A DNA stretch of 51,559 nt, taken from positions 1 through 51,559 of the forward strand of contig DATLBA010000024.1 in assembly GCA_035527275.1 (NCBI GenBank). Direction: 5' to 3'. Under the pieces are notes generated by a model that was given only the letters and a program-made list of their open reading frames with translations, did not search any database and was not told where the DNA came from. This stretch comes from DATLBA01 sp035527275 (GTDB lineage: Bacteria; Planctomycetota; Phycisphaerae; FEN-1346). Shown here piece after piece: positions 41,150-48,815 of the stretch (position 1 is its first letter; every line of letters begins with the position of its first letter). The position numbers were made by a program, and so were the translations under genes.

Positions 41150-42084
41150 GTCTTCGGAGCCGCGGCCGCTCTGCGCTCCTCCGGCGGGCGGGTTTTCCAG
41201 CGCCGGTGGACCCAGAGGTACTGGTCGGGCGCCATCCGGACGACGCGCTCTAGCGCCGTCGTGAACCGCTGGGTGATGGCCATTGCGCCGTCGAGGTTTT
41301 TTGTGTACTCAGCCGGATCGATGATGTCCGTGACGACGGCGCGGTAGCGGAATCGGTTGCCCACCCGATACGCGCCGCCGACGACGATGGGCGCCCTTTC
41401 CTCAAGGGCGAGATAGGCGATGCTCTTGTAGGTGCTGGCTTTTCGCCCGAAGAAATCGACGAAGAAGCCGCGCCTCCCTGCGTCCTGGTCGGCCGGGAAC
41501 GCCAGCCGCGTACCCTCCCGGAGTTCCTCGAAGGCGATTTCCGTCATGCCGTGTTTCGAGAGGATGCGCTGGCCGGAGGATTCGCGAATCTTGCAGATGT
41601 GGCGGTCGAGGTACGGATTATCAAGCGGCCGACCGATGGATGTGGTCGGAAACCCCACGGCCGCCATCATGCAGGCGCCGACTTCCCAGTTCCCGAAGTG
41701 GCCTCCCACGACAATGCAGGGGCGGTTGGAGGCCAATAGGTCGAGAACAGCGTCCATCCCGGGCCCGAGTTCGACGTGCCGGAAAAAACTGTTGAACTGG
41801 GCAAGCCGCGGCGCGCACAAGACCTCGGCGCCGACCATGATCATGTGCTGAAAGGAGCGCCGCGCCAGGCGCCGAAGGGTCCGTTCCTCGGCGCCCGGGA
41901 AACTCGCGCGCAGGTTCTCCAGGGCGACGCGCCGGTGCCGCCGGTCCAGCCAATACAGAATGGTTCCCGCCAAGCGGGCGGTCCGGAGGTTCGTGTCAAT
42001 CGGAAAGCATTGAAGCAGCATCTGGACGAAGCGAAGCGTGCCGTACTGGAGCAGCCAGATGATTTGTCGGCGAATCGTGTTCAT
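41146..42084 (-). CDS. Lipid A biosynthesis acyltransferase (LpxL/HtrB family)
   Basis: A 312-residue member of the late acyltransferases that add secondary acyl chains to lipid A at the inner membrane. The catalytic HxxxxE motif is visible as HFGNWE in CIVVGGHFGNWEVGACMMAA, and an N-terminal hydrophobic segment (IIWLLQYGTLRFVQMLLQCF) anchors it. AFPADQDAGRRGFFVDFFGR and DQYLWVHRRWKTRPPEE are also characteristic. The start is ATG 42084. Whether it matches LpxL, LpxM or a related enzyme cannot be told. It is convergent with the amber-interrupted gene (overlap of four bases) and divergent from queA. Confidence 0.9.
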   Translation of the reverse strand: MNTIRRQIIWLLQYGTLRFVQMLLQCFPIDTNLRTARLAGTILYWLDRRHRRVALENLRASFPGAEERTLRRLARRSFQHMIMVGAEVLCAPRLAQFNSFFRHVELGPGMDAVLDLLASNRPCIVVGGHFGNWEVGACMMAAVGFPTTSIGRPLDNPYLDRHICKIRESSGQRILSKHGMTEIAFEELREGTRLAFPADQDAGRRGFFVDFFGRKASTYKSIAYLALEERAPIVVGGAYRVGNRFRYRAVVTDIIDPAEYTKNLDGAMAITQRFTTALERVVRMAPDQYLWVHRRWKTRPPEERRAAAAPKT

Positions 42085-42189
42085 CGGCCGCGATTGTAGG
42101 CCGGGTCCCGGCGCAGTGTCAAGCGGCGGGCCGTTGCCCACCCCGAGAGAAGCCGTTACAATTGCGTGACACGCCGTGAGAGAGCGCTG

Positions 42190-43257
42190 ATGAGCAGCCG
42201 CGAGGCCATGCTTTCCGACTTCGATTACCACCTGCCGCCCGAGCGGATTGCACAGGAGCCTGCCCGGCCGCGGGATGCCGCACGCCTCCTGGTCCTGGAC
42301 CGGGAGGCGGGTAGCCTTGCGCATTGGCGATTCCGCGATCTGCCGGACGTTCTTCGGGCCGGCGACCTGCTGGTTCTGAACGACACGCGCGTGATTCCGG
42401 CAGCGTTCACGGCCCGCCGCGCGGGCGGGGCTCGCATCGAAGGCTGTTTCCTGAAGGTCTTGGAGGGCGGGGTGTGGGAAGTGCTGCTCCGGGGTCGCGG
42501 CCGCATCAAGCAAGGCGAAACGCTCGGGCTGGTAGCCCCGGACGGCAAGACGCACGCCGAGATTAGGCTTTTGGAGCGGCGCGAAGGCGGCCTGTGGCGC
42601 ATCGGGCCGCCGGGGGACGCCGATGCGCTTACGCTGCTGCGACGAATCGGGCAGGCGCCTTTGCCGCCTTACATCCGACGGCAAGGCCCGGGCGACCCGC
42701 GACGCAGGGATGACCTTGCGGACTACCAGACCGTGTACGCACGGCGCGACGGCGCCGTGGCGGCGCCGACGGCGGGCCTTCATTTCACACCTCAGGTTTT
42801 GGACCGGCTGGCGGAGAAGGGCATCGAGCGAACCAGCGTGACGCTGCACGTGGGGCTGGGAACGTTCCAGCCGATCCGGTGCGAGCGGCTGGCCGACCAC
42901 CGGATGCATGCCGAATATTTCGAGATATCGGAGGCATCGGCAGCGGCGATCCACCGCGCCCGAGCCTTGGGGTCCCGCATCATCGCGGTTGGAACGACGA
43001 CAGTCCGAGCGCTGGAGTCGGCGGCCGAGGGGCGAGAGGGGCGGCCGGCGCAGGGCTGGACGAACCTCTTCATCCGCCCACCGTACGAGTTCCGCGCGGT
43101 GGATGCGCTGGCCACGAACTTTCACCTCCCGCGGACGACGCTGCTTGCCCTGGTTTGCGCATTTGCCGGGCGGGAGCGCACCTTAGCGGCCTACGAAGAG
43201 GCGAAGCACACGGGGTATCGCTTCTACAGTTACGGCGACGCGATGCTGATCCTTTGA
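42190..43257 (+). CDS. queA: S-adenosylmethionine:tRNA ribosyltransferase-isomerase
   Basis: QueA transfers the ribosyl part of S-adenosylmethionine to preQ1-modified tRNA, forming epoxyqueuosine. The 355-residue protein has LSDFDYHLPPERIAQEPARP, LLVLNDTRVIPAAFTARR, APLPPYIRRQG, YQTVYARRDGAVAAPTAGLH, and TSVTLHVGLGTFQPIR, which are diagnostic. The ATG at 42190 was chosen for its GAGAGAG upstream; ATG 42208 is close to the usual N terminus and possible. It ends inside a small terminator hairpin. No other queuosine genes are nearby. Confidence 0.94.
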   Translation: MSSREAMLSDFDYHLPPERIAQEPARPRDAARLLVLDREAGSLAHWRFRDLPDVLRAGDLLVLNDTRVIPAAFTARRAGGARIEGCFLKVLEGGVWEVLLRGRGRIKQGETLGLVAPDGKTHAEIRLLERREGGLWRIGPPGDADALTLLRRIGQAPLPPYIRRQGPGDPRRRDDLADYQTVYARRDGAVAAPTAGLHFTPQVLDRLAEKGIERTSVTLHVGLGTFQPIRCERLADHRMHAEYFEISEASAAAIHRARALGSRIIAVGTTTVRALESAAEGREGRPAQGWTNLFIRPPYEFRAVDALATNFHLPRTTLLALVCAFAGRERTLAAYEEAKHTGYRFYSYGDAMLIL

Positions 43258-43281
43258 AAAAGGTTGTCAGGCGCCTTTTTC
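43256..43281. terminator. Bidirectional terminator hairpin
   Basis: GAAAAAGG (43256-43263) pairs with CCTTTTTC (43274-43281), with an inner AGGCGCCT palindrome in the loop. It lies between the convergent queA and pyrophosphorylase genes and gives a T run in either direction. It shares its core with the palindrome at 11393-11443. Confidence 0.65.
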
Positions 43282-43287
43282 ATCGTG

Positions 43288-44730
43288 TTATGCGTATTCG
43301 GGACCCAGATACAGGTCGGCGGTGAGGGTCTTGATGCCGAGCCGCTGAACGAGGTTGCGAAGTTCTTGGACGTTTCGTGCGGCCAGCGGGCTGATTTCGG
43401 CCTTAAACTTCGGCTCACCACTCTCGCTGCGCGGGACTTCGATGCCAGCCTCCTCGAGCCAGGCCGCGGCCAGGCGAACCATGCCGCGCCGGGCTGTGGC
43501 GGGGCTGTCCTCGCCTTCGGCGTTTTTGACGGGGCTGAACTGGCGCGCCCGGTCGATCTCCAGGACAAGTGGATTCTCGGCCATCGGCAGGGCGTCGAAG
43601 ATGAACGTTTCGAACTTGACGCCGTTCGGCTCGGTCGGCTCGTTCCGCCGGCCCCGGGCATCGACGTAGGGAATCTTTTTGTCGGCCCGGTGAAAGGGCA
43701 GGGCGAACTTGCCCCCCGCCGTCAGGCGCTCCACGAAACGCCGCGCCAGGATATGAATCGCGATGCTCCCAGCCGCGAAGCACAAACGCCCGTCGGGGGT
43801 TTTCGCTTCAGCCAACTCGCCCGGCATGTCGCTGTATTCGACGACGTGGAGCCGCCCGCCCGAAAGACAGAAATGGCCGAGTTTCTCGCGGGCGTCGCGC
43901 TTGCGTGCCATCTTGCTCGACATCTCGCTTCCCGAGTCCGCGTGAAAGCCGATAAAGACCGGGTCGAGCGACAGCACAAGAGGGTTATCGACTTGGGAGT
44001 AACTGATGTGCTCGATGCCGCGCGCCGCCAAGTCCTCAAGCATCCCGGCCCGCGCCAGCGCGCGGAGGGTTCCGCCGTGGCCGTCGGGGGACCAAAACAG
44101 TCGGTCCCGGTCGGCGAGAATCAGTTTCCCCTCGAAATCGACGGCAGGCATCATGCGCTGCGCGAAGAACTTGACGTCGCCGCGCGGCAGGTTGAAATAG
44201 TTCCGGGCCTCGAAAAAGTCGCGGGTGGCGCGGTCGTTGACCCGACTGGTCATGATGTACCAGGGAATCGGCACACCGTAAGCGCGGTGAGCGGCGAGGA
44301 TGCCGTCGGCAAAAATCTGGAAAAGGGGCCGGCCCGAAACGGGGCCGATCTCGAAGGCCCCTTTAGGGCCGTCGTAGCCGAGCCGCGTCCCCTGGCCCCC
44401 GGCGACGGTCAACGCCGCCACCCGGCCTGCTGCGAGGGTCTTTTCCCCAAGTTTCTGCATGCGGCAGCGCTGCTCGCGTTCCGCATCCGTTTTTGGCAAA
44501 GGTATAAACGGGGCCGGCTGGAGGTCCTTCGGCAGTTCCGCCTCGCGGCGTGACGTCAGGTGGTCGGCGACCAGGCGCGTGAGTTCCTCAAAGTCTACCT
44601 CGGCCAATTCCGCCAGCAGCCGCTCCCGGCCCTCCCTCGGGAGGTCGTCCCAGAAGCGGAACACGTGCTCCTGGCCCACCTTGGCCGCGCGGCAGCGGAT
44701 GGTTTGTTCGTCCAGTGGTTGCTTCGTCAC
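43288..44730 (-). CDS. UDP-sugar pyrophosphorylase, eukaryotic UAP1-like
   Basis: A 480-residue UDPGP-family nucleotidyltransferase making UDP-GlcNAc or another UDP-sugar. The nucleotide loop ALTVAGGQGTRLGYDGPKGA is close to that of eukaryotic UDP-GlcNAc pyrophosphorylases. The substrate-binding parts IPWYIMTSRVNDRATRDFFE, ISYSQVDNPLVLSLDP and LPFHRADKKIPYVD also match this group rather than bacterial GlmU. The N terminus has a helical section (WDDLPREGRERLLAELAEVD) as in UAP1. ATG 44730. UDP-GlcNAc feeds both murG and lipid A synthesis, which suits the neighbourhood. Confidence 0.88.
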   Translation of the reverse strand: MTKQPLDEQTIRCRAAKVGQEHVFRFWDDLPREGRERLLAELAEVDFEELTRLVADHLTSRREAELPKDLQPAPFIPLPKTDAEREQRCRMQKLGEKTLAAGRVAALTVAGGQGTRLGYDGPKGAFEIGPVSGRPLFQIFADGILAAHRAYGVPIPWYIMTSRVNDRATRDFFEARNYFNLPRGDVKFFAQRMMPAVDFEGKLILADRDRLFWSPDGHGGTLRALARAGMLEDLAARGIEHISYSQVDNPLVLSLDPVFIGFHADSGSEMSSKMARKRDAREKLGHFCLSGGRLHVVEYSDMPGELAEAKTPDGRLCFAAGSIAIHILARRFVERLTAGGKFALPFHRADKKIPYVDARGRRNEPTEPNGVKFETFIFDALPMAENPLVLEIDRARQFSPVKNAEGEDSPATARRGMVRLAAAWLEEAGIEVPRSESGEPKFKAEISPLAARNVQELRNLVQRLGIKTLTADLYLGPEYA

Positions 44731-44908
44731 GGCTTCCCTTTTCCCTTTGCCAAGAGTTCGCTGTGGAGGAATCTAGCGGGGTCCGGAGGCCGTGGCAAGG
44801 GTTTTGGCAAGGGGCCGGCATGGTCGAGCCGCCGCCCCGCGGTGCCGGTGGGCGACAGATATGTCCGGCGGCGGAGCGCCCCGACTTGTCACGGGCGGGC
44901 TTTGCGGC

Positions 44909-44937
44909 TTGATTTGGGCGGCAAATTGGGTTATACT
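44909..44937 (+). promoter_or_regulatory. Promoter of ssrA
   Basis: TTGATT (44909-44914), exactly 17 bases, then TATACT (44932-44937). The predicted start is about ten bases before the mature 5' end of tmRNA at 44953. Positions 44731-44908 upstream hold no gene. Confidence 0.65.
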
Positions 44938-45044
44938 TACTAAGGTTCAAGTGGGGGCGATTGGTTTCGACGGGGCCTTAGCGGGCCTGAAGTTGCGCGA
45001 AGAGGTTGTCGGCCACCTCTTAAAACCGCCGGCACAATAAAAAT

Positions 45045-45074
45045 GCCGATACAGGCATAAGACTGGCTGCTTAA
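45045..45074 (+). other. tmRNA tag-encoding frame (ADTGIRLAA)
   Basis: Nine codons and TAA within ssrA. Resume codon GCC is preceded by an A-rich stretch, as usual. The tag ends LAA for ClpXP-type proteases. The first half (ADTGIR) differs from the common AND- or AEE-type tags. Confidence 0.85.
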
Positions 45075-45267
45075 AGCAAGCAGCCACGTCCGCCCGGACC
45101 CGCCCGTGGGTTCGGGGCCGGGCGTCACTCTCGCGGGCTAGCCGACCAGTCGGCCGGGAGCGACGTCGGTGAACTTTCCAGTCCCGGCTGGGCGCTTGCG
45201 GATCCTGTCGGCCGGAGCCGCGAGGGCCGAGATGAAATAGACCGACTAGTCGCGTAGAGGCTTCAGG

Positions 45268-45311
45268 TCACAGGCATCCGGACGTGGGTTCGATTCCCAC
45301 CGCCTCCACCA
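45268..45311. mobile_element. Putative attachment site: 3' end of ssrA
   Basis: The last 44 bases of tmRNA are also the 3' end of the integrase gene (residues ...MVEAVGIEPTSGCL and TGA at 45268-45270). Integration at the 3' end of ssrA is a well-known choice of tyrosine integrases. I found no second copy of this end elsewhere in the window, so the other boundary is outside it or decayed. Confidence 0.6.
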
Positions 45312-46684
45312 TTTCTTTGCGCCTATATGCGTTCCCGTGGTCGTGAGAGGGGTTGCTGTGTGCCTGTGTGTGCCCCAAAACGACAGGGCGCACCATACTT
45401 TTGGGCAATACTTTTCGCGCGTCTGTTTTTGGGGAGGAGAGGGGGACGTCGTAGGTCCCTGTGCGAACGCCGCTGGCGGCCTCATCCGCGCCGCCAAAGT
45501 CCGGTAATTGCTCCACCGCGCCCGACGTGTTCAAAATGCTCGGGTCCGTGTAGACGTTCATCGTCAGGCGAAGGTCAGTGTGCCGCATGAGTTCCATGGC
45601 CGTGCGGGGTGCGACGCCGCTCTTGGCCAGCATCGAACCGAGAGTCACCCGTAGGCTGTGGAAGTCTGCCTTTCGACCTTCGGCGTCCTCATCCGGAATG
45701 CCGACCCGGTCGAAGTCAGGCCGGAGGTCTCGCATCCTGGGGATACGTCCGAACACCCTGTTCTCAGGGCCTACCGCTTTCGGCCTGGCAGCGCGGAGTT
45801 CCGCGGCCACGTCTTGGCGAAGCGGCACGCTGTCGGCGCGTCGTGCCTTTGTGGCCTCGGCCCGGAGGGCGATAAACGGACGCGGGCTGTCCAGTCGGAG
45901 ATCGCCCCACTGGAGTGCCTCCAACTCACCCCGCCGCAGGCCAGTCGTTACCGCCACAAGATAAAGCAGCCGACGCGGACCGGCGGCACCCAGCAAGTGA
46001 CGTATCTCGTCCAGCGTCAACGCGCGTCTCCGACGGGCCTTCACAGTCTGGTCCGTGCGTTGGACTGTTGCCACGGGGTTGGCTGATAGCCTGCCTTGGG
46101 CCACACACCAGTTCAGGAAGGCGTTGGCTGCGTTCAGGTATTCGTTGACCGTTTTGGCAGCCAGTCCTTGGCTCTTGAGGCGGGCCAAGAGCGCAGTCAG
46201 GTTGGCCGCGCGAACCACACTCAAGGTCTGCCACCCGCACTCGTCAAGGATTCTGCCTACGCGGCCCTCAAGGATTTCCCGGTATTTCTGGCTTCGCCCG
46301 GCCCGCTCCAGGTCCTCAAGGTACGCTTCGACGTGCTGGCTGATCGGCGCGGACAGGTGCTTTTCTTCTACCTCGATAAACCCCGACGCCATGCGCGCCG
46401 CTTCGCGCTCCAGCCGGGCGGCTTCGTGTTCGGAGGCGCTCTTGTCCGTGTACCCCTTTCACGCGGCGTGTGCTGCCGTCTGGCAAACGGTACTTGATCC
46501 ACCAGTGGCCTTGCTCGCACACCATCTGGCCCGTTGGCCTGCCGTCCTTGCCATAGTGGACCGGCCGGATATGAACCTTGCCCCGCGTGTCCGTGTACCG
46601 GACGGCGGGTTTCCCTTTGAGTTTGCACCGCTTCGCGCCCTCGGGGATCGGTCGGGTGTACGTGGGCTTGAACACGCTCGCCAT
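45268..46684 (-). CDS. Tyrosine recombinase/integrase, split by a +1 frameshift
   Basis: The gene starts at ATG 46684 (MASVFKPTYTRPIPEGAKRC) with AAAGGA upstream. It reads in one frame to VKG, then must shift at a run of four G (46453-46456) to continue as YTDKSASEHEAARLEREAAR and MASGFIEVEEKHLSAPISQH. The rest has an N-terminal SAM-like core-binding domain and the catalytic domain: TTGLRRGELEALQWGDL (arginine), FHSLRVTLGSML (HxxR) and LMRHTDLRLTMNVYTDPSIL (H and nucleophile tyrosine). Removing one G gives a continuous protein of about 470 residues. The 3' end lies within ssrA, so the C terminus is encoded by the attachment site. Confidence 0.85.
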
Positions 46685-46687
46685 GGC

Positions 46688-46909
46688 TTATCCTTTCTTT
46701 GGCCGGCGCTTCGCCGGCTTGAGTTCCAGTCCAAGGACCTTGGCAACCCGTGCGGCCGTCGGCAGCGTCATGGTGCGTTCGCCCCGCGCGAAGCGGGAGA
46801 GCACACTCACGTCGACGCCGCACCGGGCCGCCAACTGATTCAGGCTGAGCGGCGATTCCACAATGGCCTTTGTCAGCTGCCGTTCCATGTCGGTCCGTTT
46901 CCCGGCCAT
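46688..46909 (-). CDS. XRE-family helix-turn-helix protein
   Basis: A 73-residue Cro/CI-type DNA-binding protein. The helix-turn-helix is SLNQLAARCGVDVSVLSRFA and the remainder RGERTMTLPTAARVAKVLGL completes the fold. It lies immediately upstream of the integrase (three bases between stop and ATG) and probably acts as repressor or excision regulator of the element. ATG 46909. A good promoter is 50-70 bases upstream. Confidence 0.85.
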   Translation of the reverse strand: MAGKRTDMERQLTKAIVESPLSLNQLAARCGVDVSVLSRFARGERTMTLPTAARVAKVLGLELKPAKRRPKKG

Positions 46910-46955
46910 TCGGAAATCCCGTCACTAATTACCAGGAGGAGCTTGCTCTGTTTCC

Positions 46956-46983
46956 ATGATAACGTCTTGCGCGTCACTGTCAA
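46956..46983 (-). promoter_or_regulatory. Promoter of the XRE-integrase unit
   Basis: On the minus strand, TTGACA (46978-46983), 16 bases, TATCAT (46956-46961). The start is predicted about 40 bases before the XRE ATG. The sequence around it (46921-47000) is AT-richer than its surroundings. Confidence 0.6.
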
Positions 46984-47086
46984 GTGCCAATAGCCTCTTT
47001 GTTTCTACCTTCGCGCGCCTCGCGCCCGACAGCCGGGAGGTTCTACACCCAAAGGCACTCCATGGTTATTAGTGTCGGCTTCTCCG

Positions 47087-47876
47087 TCAGGGGATCGGCG
47101 TCGTCCGCCGTTCCGGCCCTTCGCCTTCGCCTGGTGAACCTGACGGGATTTCCGGCAGGTGAGTCGTGTAGTGATTGACTTCCCCTTCGGACCGTTCCAC
47201 CGTAAGCAGACGGGCTTTCTCTAGCCGCTTCACGGCCTCGTTTACTGTGTCGGGGTTCAAGCCGGTGTCCTTGGCGATGGTGGCCATGCTCGGGAAACAG
47301 TCGGCCTTGTTCCACTGCCGGTAGTCGAGCGCCGCCCAGACCAGTTTGTCCGACGCCTTCAGGTCGTGCCGCTGGGCGATGCACCGGGGCACCGTGTAGG
47401 GGCCCAGAGGGCTTTCGGGGGCCTTGATGGACGTGCGAGGTTCACTGTAGGCGCTCTCGATGCTGGCTAAGGCTTCCTCGGGCGGATACGGCGGGTCGCA
47501 TTTGCCGCACGCTTCAAGCAGCATCCCTTCGGCGTTGTCGCGCCGGACGCTGTTGGCCTTCATGTCGCAGGCCGCGCAGAAGAGTTCGGCGTTCCGGTGG
47601 TGGTAGTTCGGCCCCGAGTTTCAGAAACCGATGCGTCCGCTGGCTCAAGCCTCGACGTAGCCACCTTTGCTGGGCCGTGTCAGGCGGCGCTGGCGCGGGT
47701 GTTGTCTCCCTCTCCGGTGGCATCGGCAGCAGCCCGCACGCCGGAGGGTCGATCAGGGGCAGGCTGCCTTTGGGGAGCGGGACCTCCCACCGGTAGATCA
47801 CCCCGCTCGGGTGTACACTTGGGGGCAAGAGGCAGTAGTTGCCGTCCGCCCGCGGTTGGTTGGACATATTGCGCAT
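47087..47876 (-). pseudogene. Prim-pol-type replication protein remnant with wHTH domain, frameshifted
   Basis: Read on the minus strand from 47876, the frame ADGNYCLLPPSVHPSGVIYR matches the end of bifunctional primase-polymerase domains of phages and plasmids. WLRRGLSQRTHRFLKLG follows. At a run of four G (47612-47615) the frame must shift to continue with PNYHHRNAELFCAACDMKAN, EACGKCDPPYPPEEALASIE (PriCT-like) and a winged-helix domain (SDKLVWAALDYRQWNK, then PSMATIAKDTGLNPDTVNEA) up to 47087. The N-terminal catalytic part is absent upstream. It is probably the replication module of the integrated element, now incomplete. Confidence 0.6.
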
Positions 47877-48313
47877 GGCCGATATGTTGGCGGGCGGTTT
47901 TGGGTGGGTTTTGGGGGATTTTGGCCCCTTTTGGAGGCCAAATCGGGCCTGGCGCTAGCGCCAAGGCGGTTAGGGGGCCGAAATGTTAAGATGGGCAAGG
48001 CGTTTTCGGGCGGCTTTTTTGACTTTTTATGCGTTTTTGGTCGGAATTGGGCCCAAATTGGCGCTTTTGGACCCCCTTTTTGCCCCCTACGCATGCCGAT
48101 GCGACGATGCGTCCGCGGGCGTTTTCCGCCGCCGGTTATGAGCGTATGCTCATTATCCGCGCGGGCGCGGCCCGGGTCCCACGCCGCTTCGGCCTGCCAA
48201 AATGGCAGCGCCAAGGGCGTGCCTGGGTCCCTGAGTGCCTGAGTGACGGAGGCGACACGGGGAGCACATTTTCGATTGCCGATTTTGGATTTTCGATCTG
48301 GATGGCCAACGGC
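47877..48313. other. Low-complexity gene-free stretch with potential G-quadruplex
   Basis: No gene. Starting at 47892, GGGCGGTTTTGGGTGGG with GGGGG four T later (to 47917) gives four G runs with short loops, a candidate G-quadruplex. TTTTGG recurs through 47898-47936 and T/G-rich runs continue to about 48095. Around 48271-48300 an ATTGCCGATTTTGGATTTTC repeat-like tract occurs. Confidence 0.5.
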
Positions 48314-48388
48314 CTAACGGCGAGCGCCGTGCGCCTCAGCCGGGGCGTCGATGTAGCGCACGCTCCAGACGTACTTGACCTCGGGGCT
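48314..48388 (-). pseudogene. RHS core fragment
   Basis: Reads SPEVKYVWSVRYIDAP and ends at TAG 48314-48316. The intact RHS gene has PEYQYVWSLRYIDAP at the equivalent position (near 49700-49750). This is a scrap of a second RHS gene located just after the lipoprotein gene. Confidence 0.7.
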
Positions 48389-48405
48389 TCTGGCCCGCCC
48401 CGCTT

Positions 48406-48810
48406 CTATCCACCGCCCGTATTCGAGGGCTCGACTCTGGCCCATACGCTACTATCGCCCTGCCCGTCAGTTACTCGCATTTTGTTCGGCCCAATTCGGC
48501 TAAATTCCCAGTCGACAGTGAAGTCAGCGGGCTGATCCTCCACGAGGGGTAATGGGCGGAGCGTGAGGCGAATCCCCCGCTCGATGGGGGTGATTCGCTC
48601 TATCTTGAGCGTGCAGGGAGGACGCTCCACACCCAGCCATGTGACAACCTCGCGTTCCGCGATGTCGATACGCATGTCACCACCGCCATGGTATACCGGG
48701 GTCCAAGTGCCCGCAAAAAACGAGGGCTCCACCGGTTCGCCACAGCCACAGACAACAGGTGATACAAGGAGCAACCCAAGCACCGCATATCGCTTAACGT
48801 TGGCCATCAT
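48406..48810 (-). CDS. Small lipoprotein, candidate RHS immunity protein
   Basis: A 134-residue predicted lipoprotein: signal YAVLGLLLVSPVVCGC with cysteine in the lipobox, followed by a compact beta-rich domain (FAGTWTPVYHGGGDMRIDIA and FTVDWEFSRIGPNKMRVT). It begins five bases after the RHS stop, so it is translated from the same message. Two adjacent ATGs (48810 and 48807) are possible. No family is recognised. Its position directly after the RHS variable end is where immunity genes lie, and a lipid anchor fits a periplasmic or membrane-acting partner, but this is inference. Confidence 0.7.
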   Translation of the reverse strand: MMANVKRYAVLGLLLVSPVVCGCGEPVEPSFFAGTWTPVYHGGGDMRIDIAEREVVTWLGVERPPCTLKIERITPIERGIRLTLRPLPLVEDQPADFTVDWEFSRIGPNKMRVTDGQGDSSVWARVEPSNTGGG

Positions 48811-48815
48811 TTATC

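Larger units (their letters stand above)
44953..45311 (+). ncRNA. ssrA: Transfer-messenger RNA
   Basis: tmRNA rescues stalled ribosomes. The 5' end GGGGGCG pairs with CGCCTCC before the encoded ACCA at the 3' end (45308-45311), giving the tRNA-like acceptor stem. GATTGGTTTCGACGGGG at the 5' end and GGTTCGATTCCCACC in the T arm are typical. The messenger part reads GCC GAT ACA GGC ATA AGA CTG GCT GCT TAA at 45045-45074, giving tag ADTGIRLAA, which ends in the expected LAA. A one-piece, unpermuted molecule of about 359 nt. The 3' end is shared with an integrase gene on the opposite strand. Confidence 0.95.

Noticed and set aside
45246..45497. Minus-strand frame reading WWRRWESNPRP through the tmRNA 3' end
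   Set aside because: A well-known artefact of translating tRNA-like T-arm sequence in the wrong frame.
46055..46993. Plus-strand 312-codon frame opposite the integrase
   Set aside because: Antisense to the integrase and XRE gene; no independent support.
47667..48242. Plus-strand 191-codon frame over the T/G-rich stretch
   Set aside because: Low-complexity translation without coding signals; it overlaps repeats and the prim-pol remnant.
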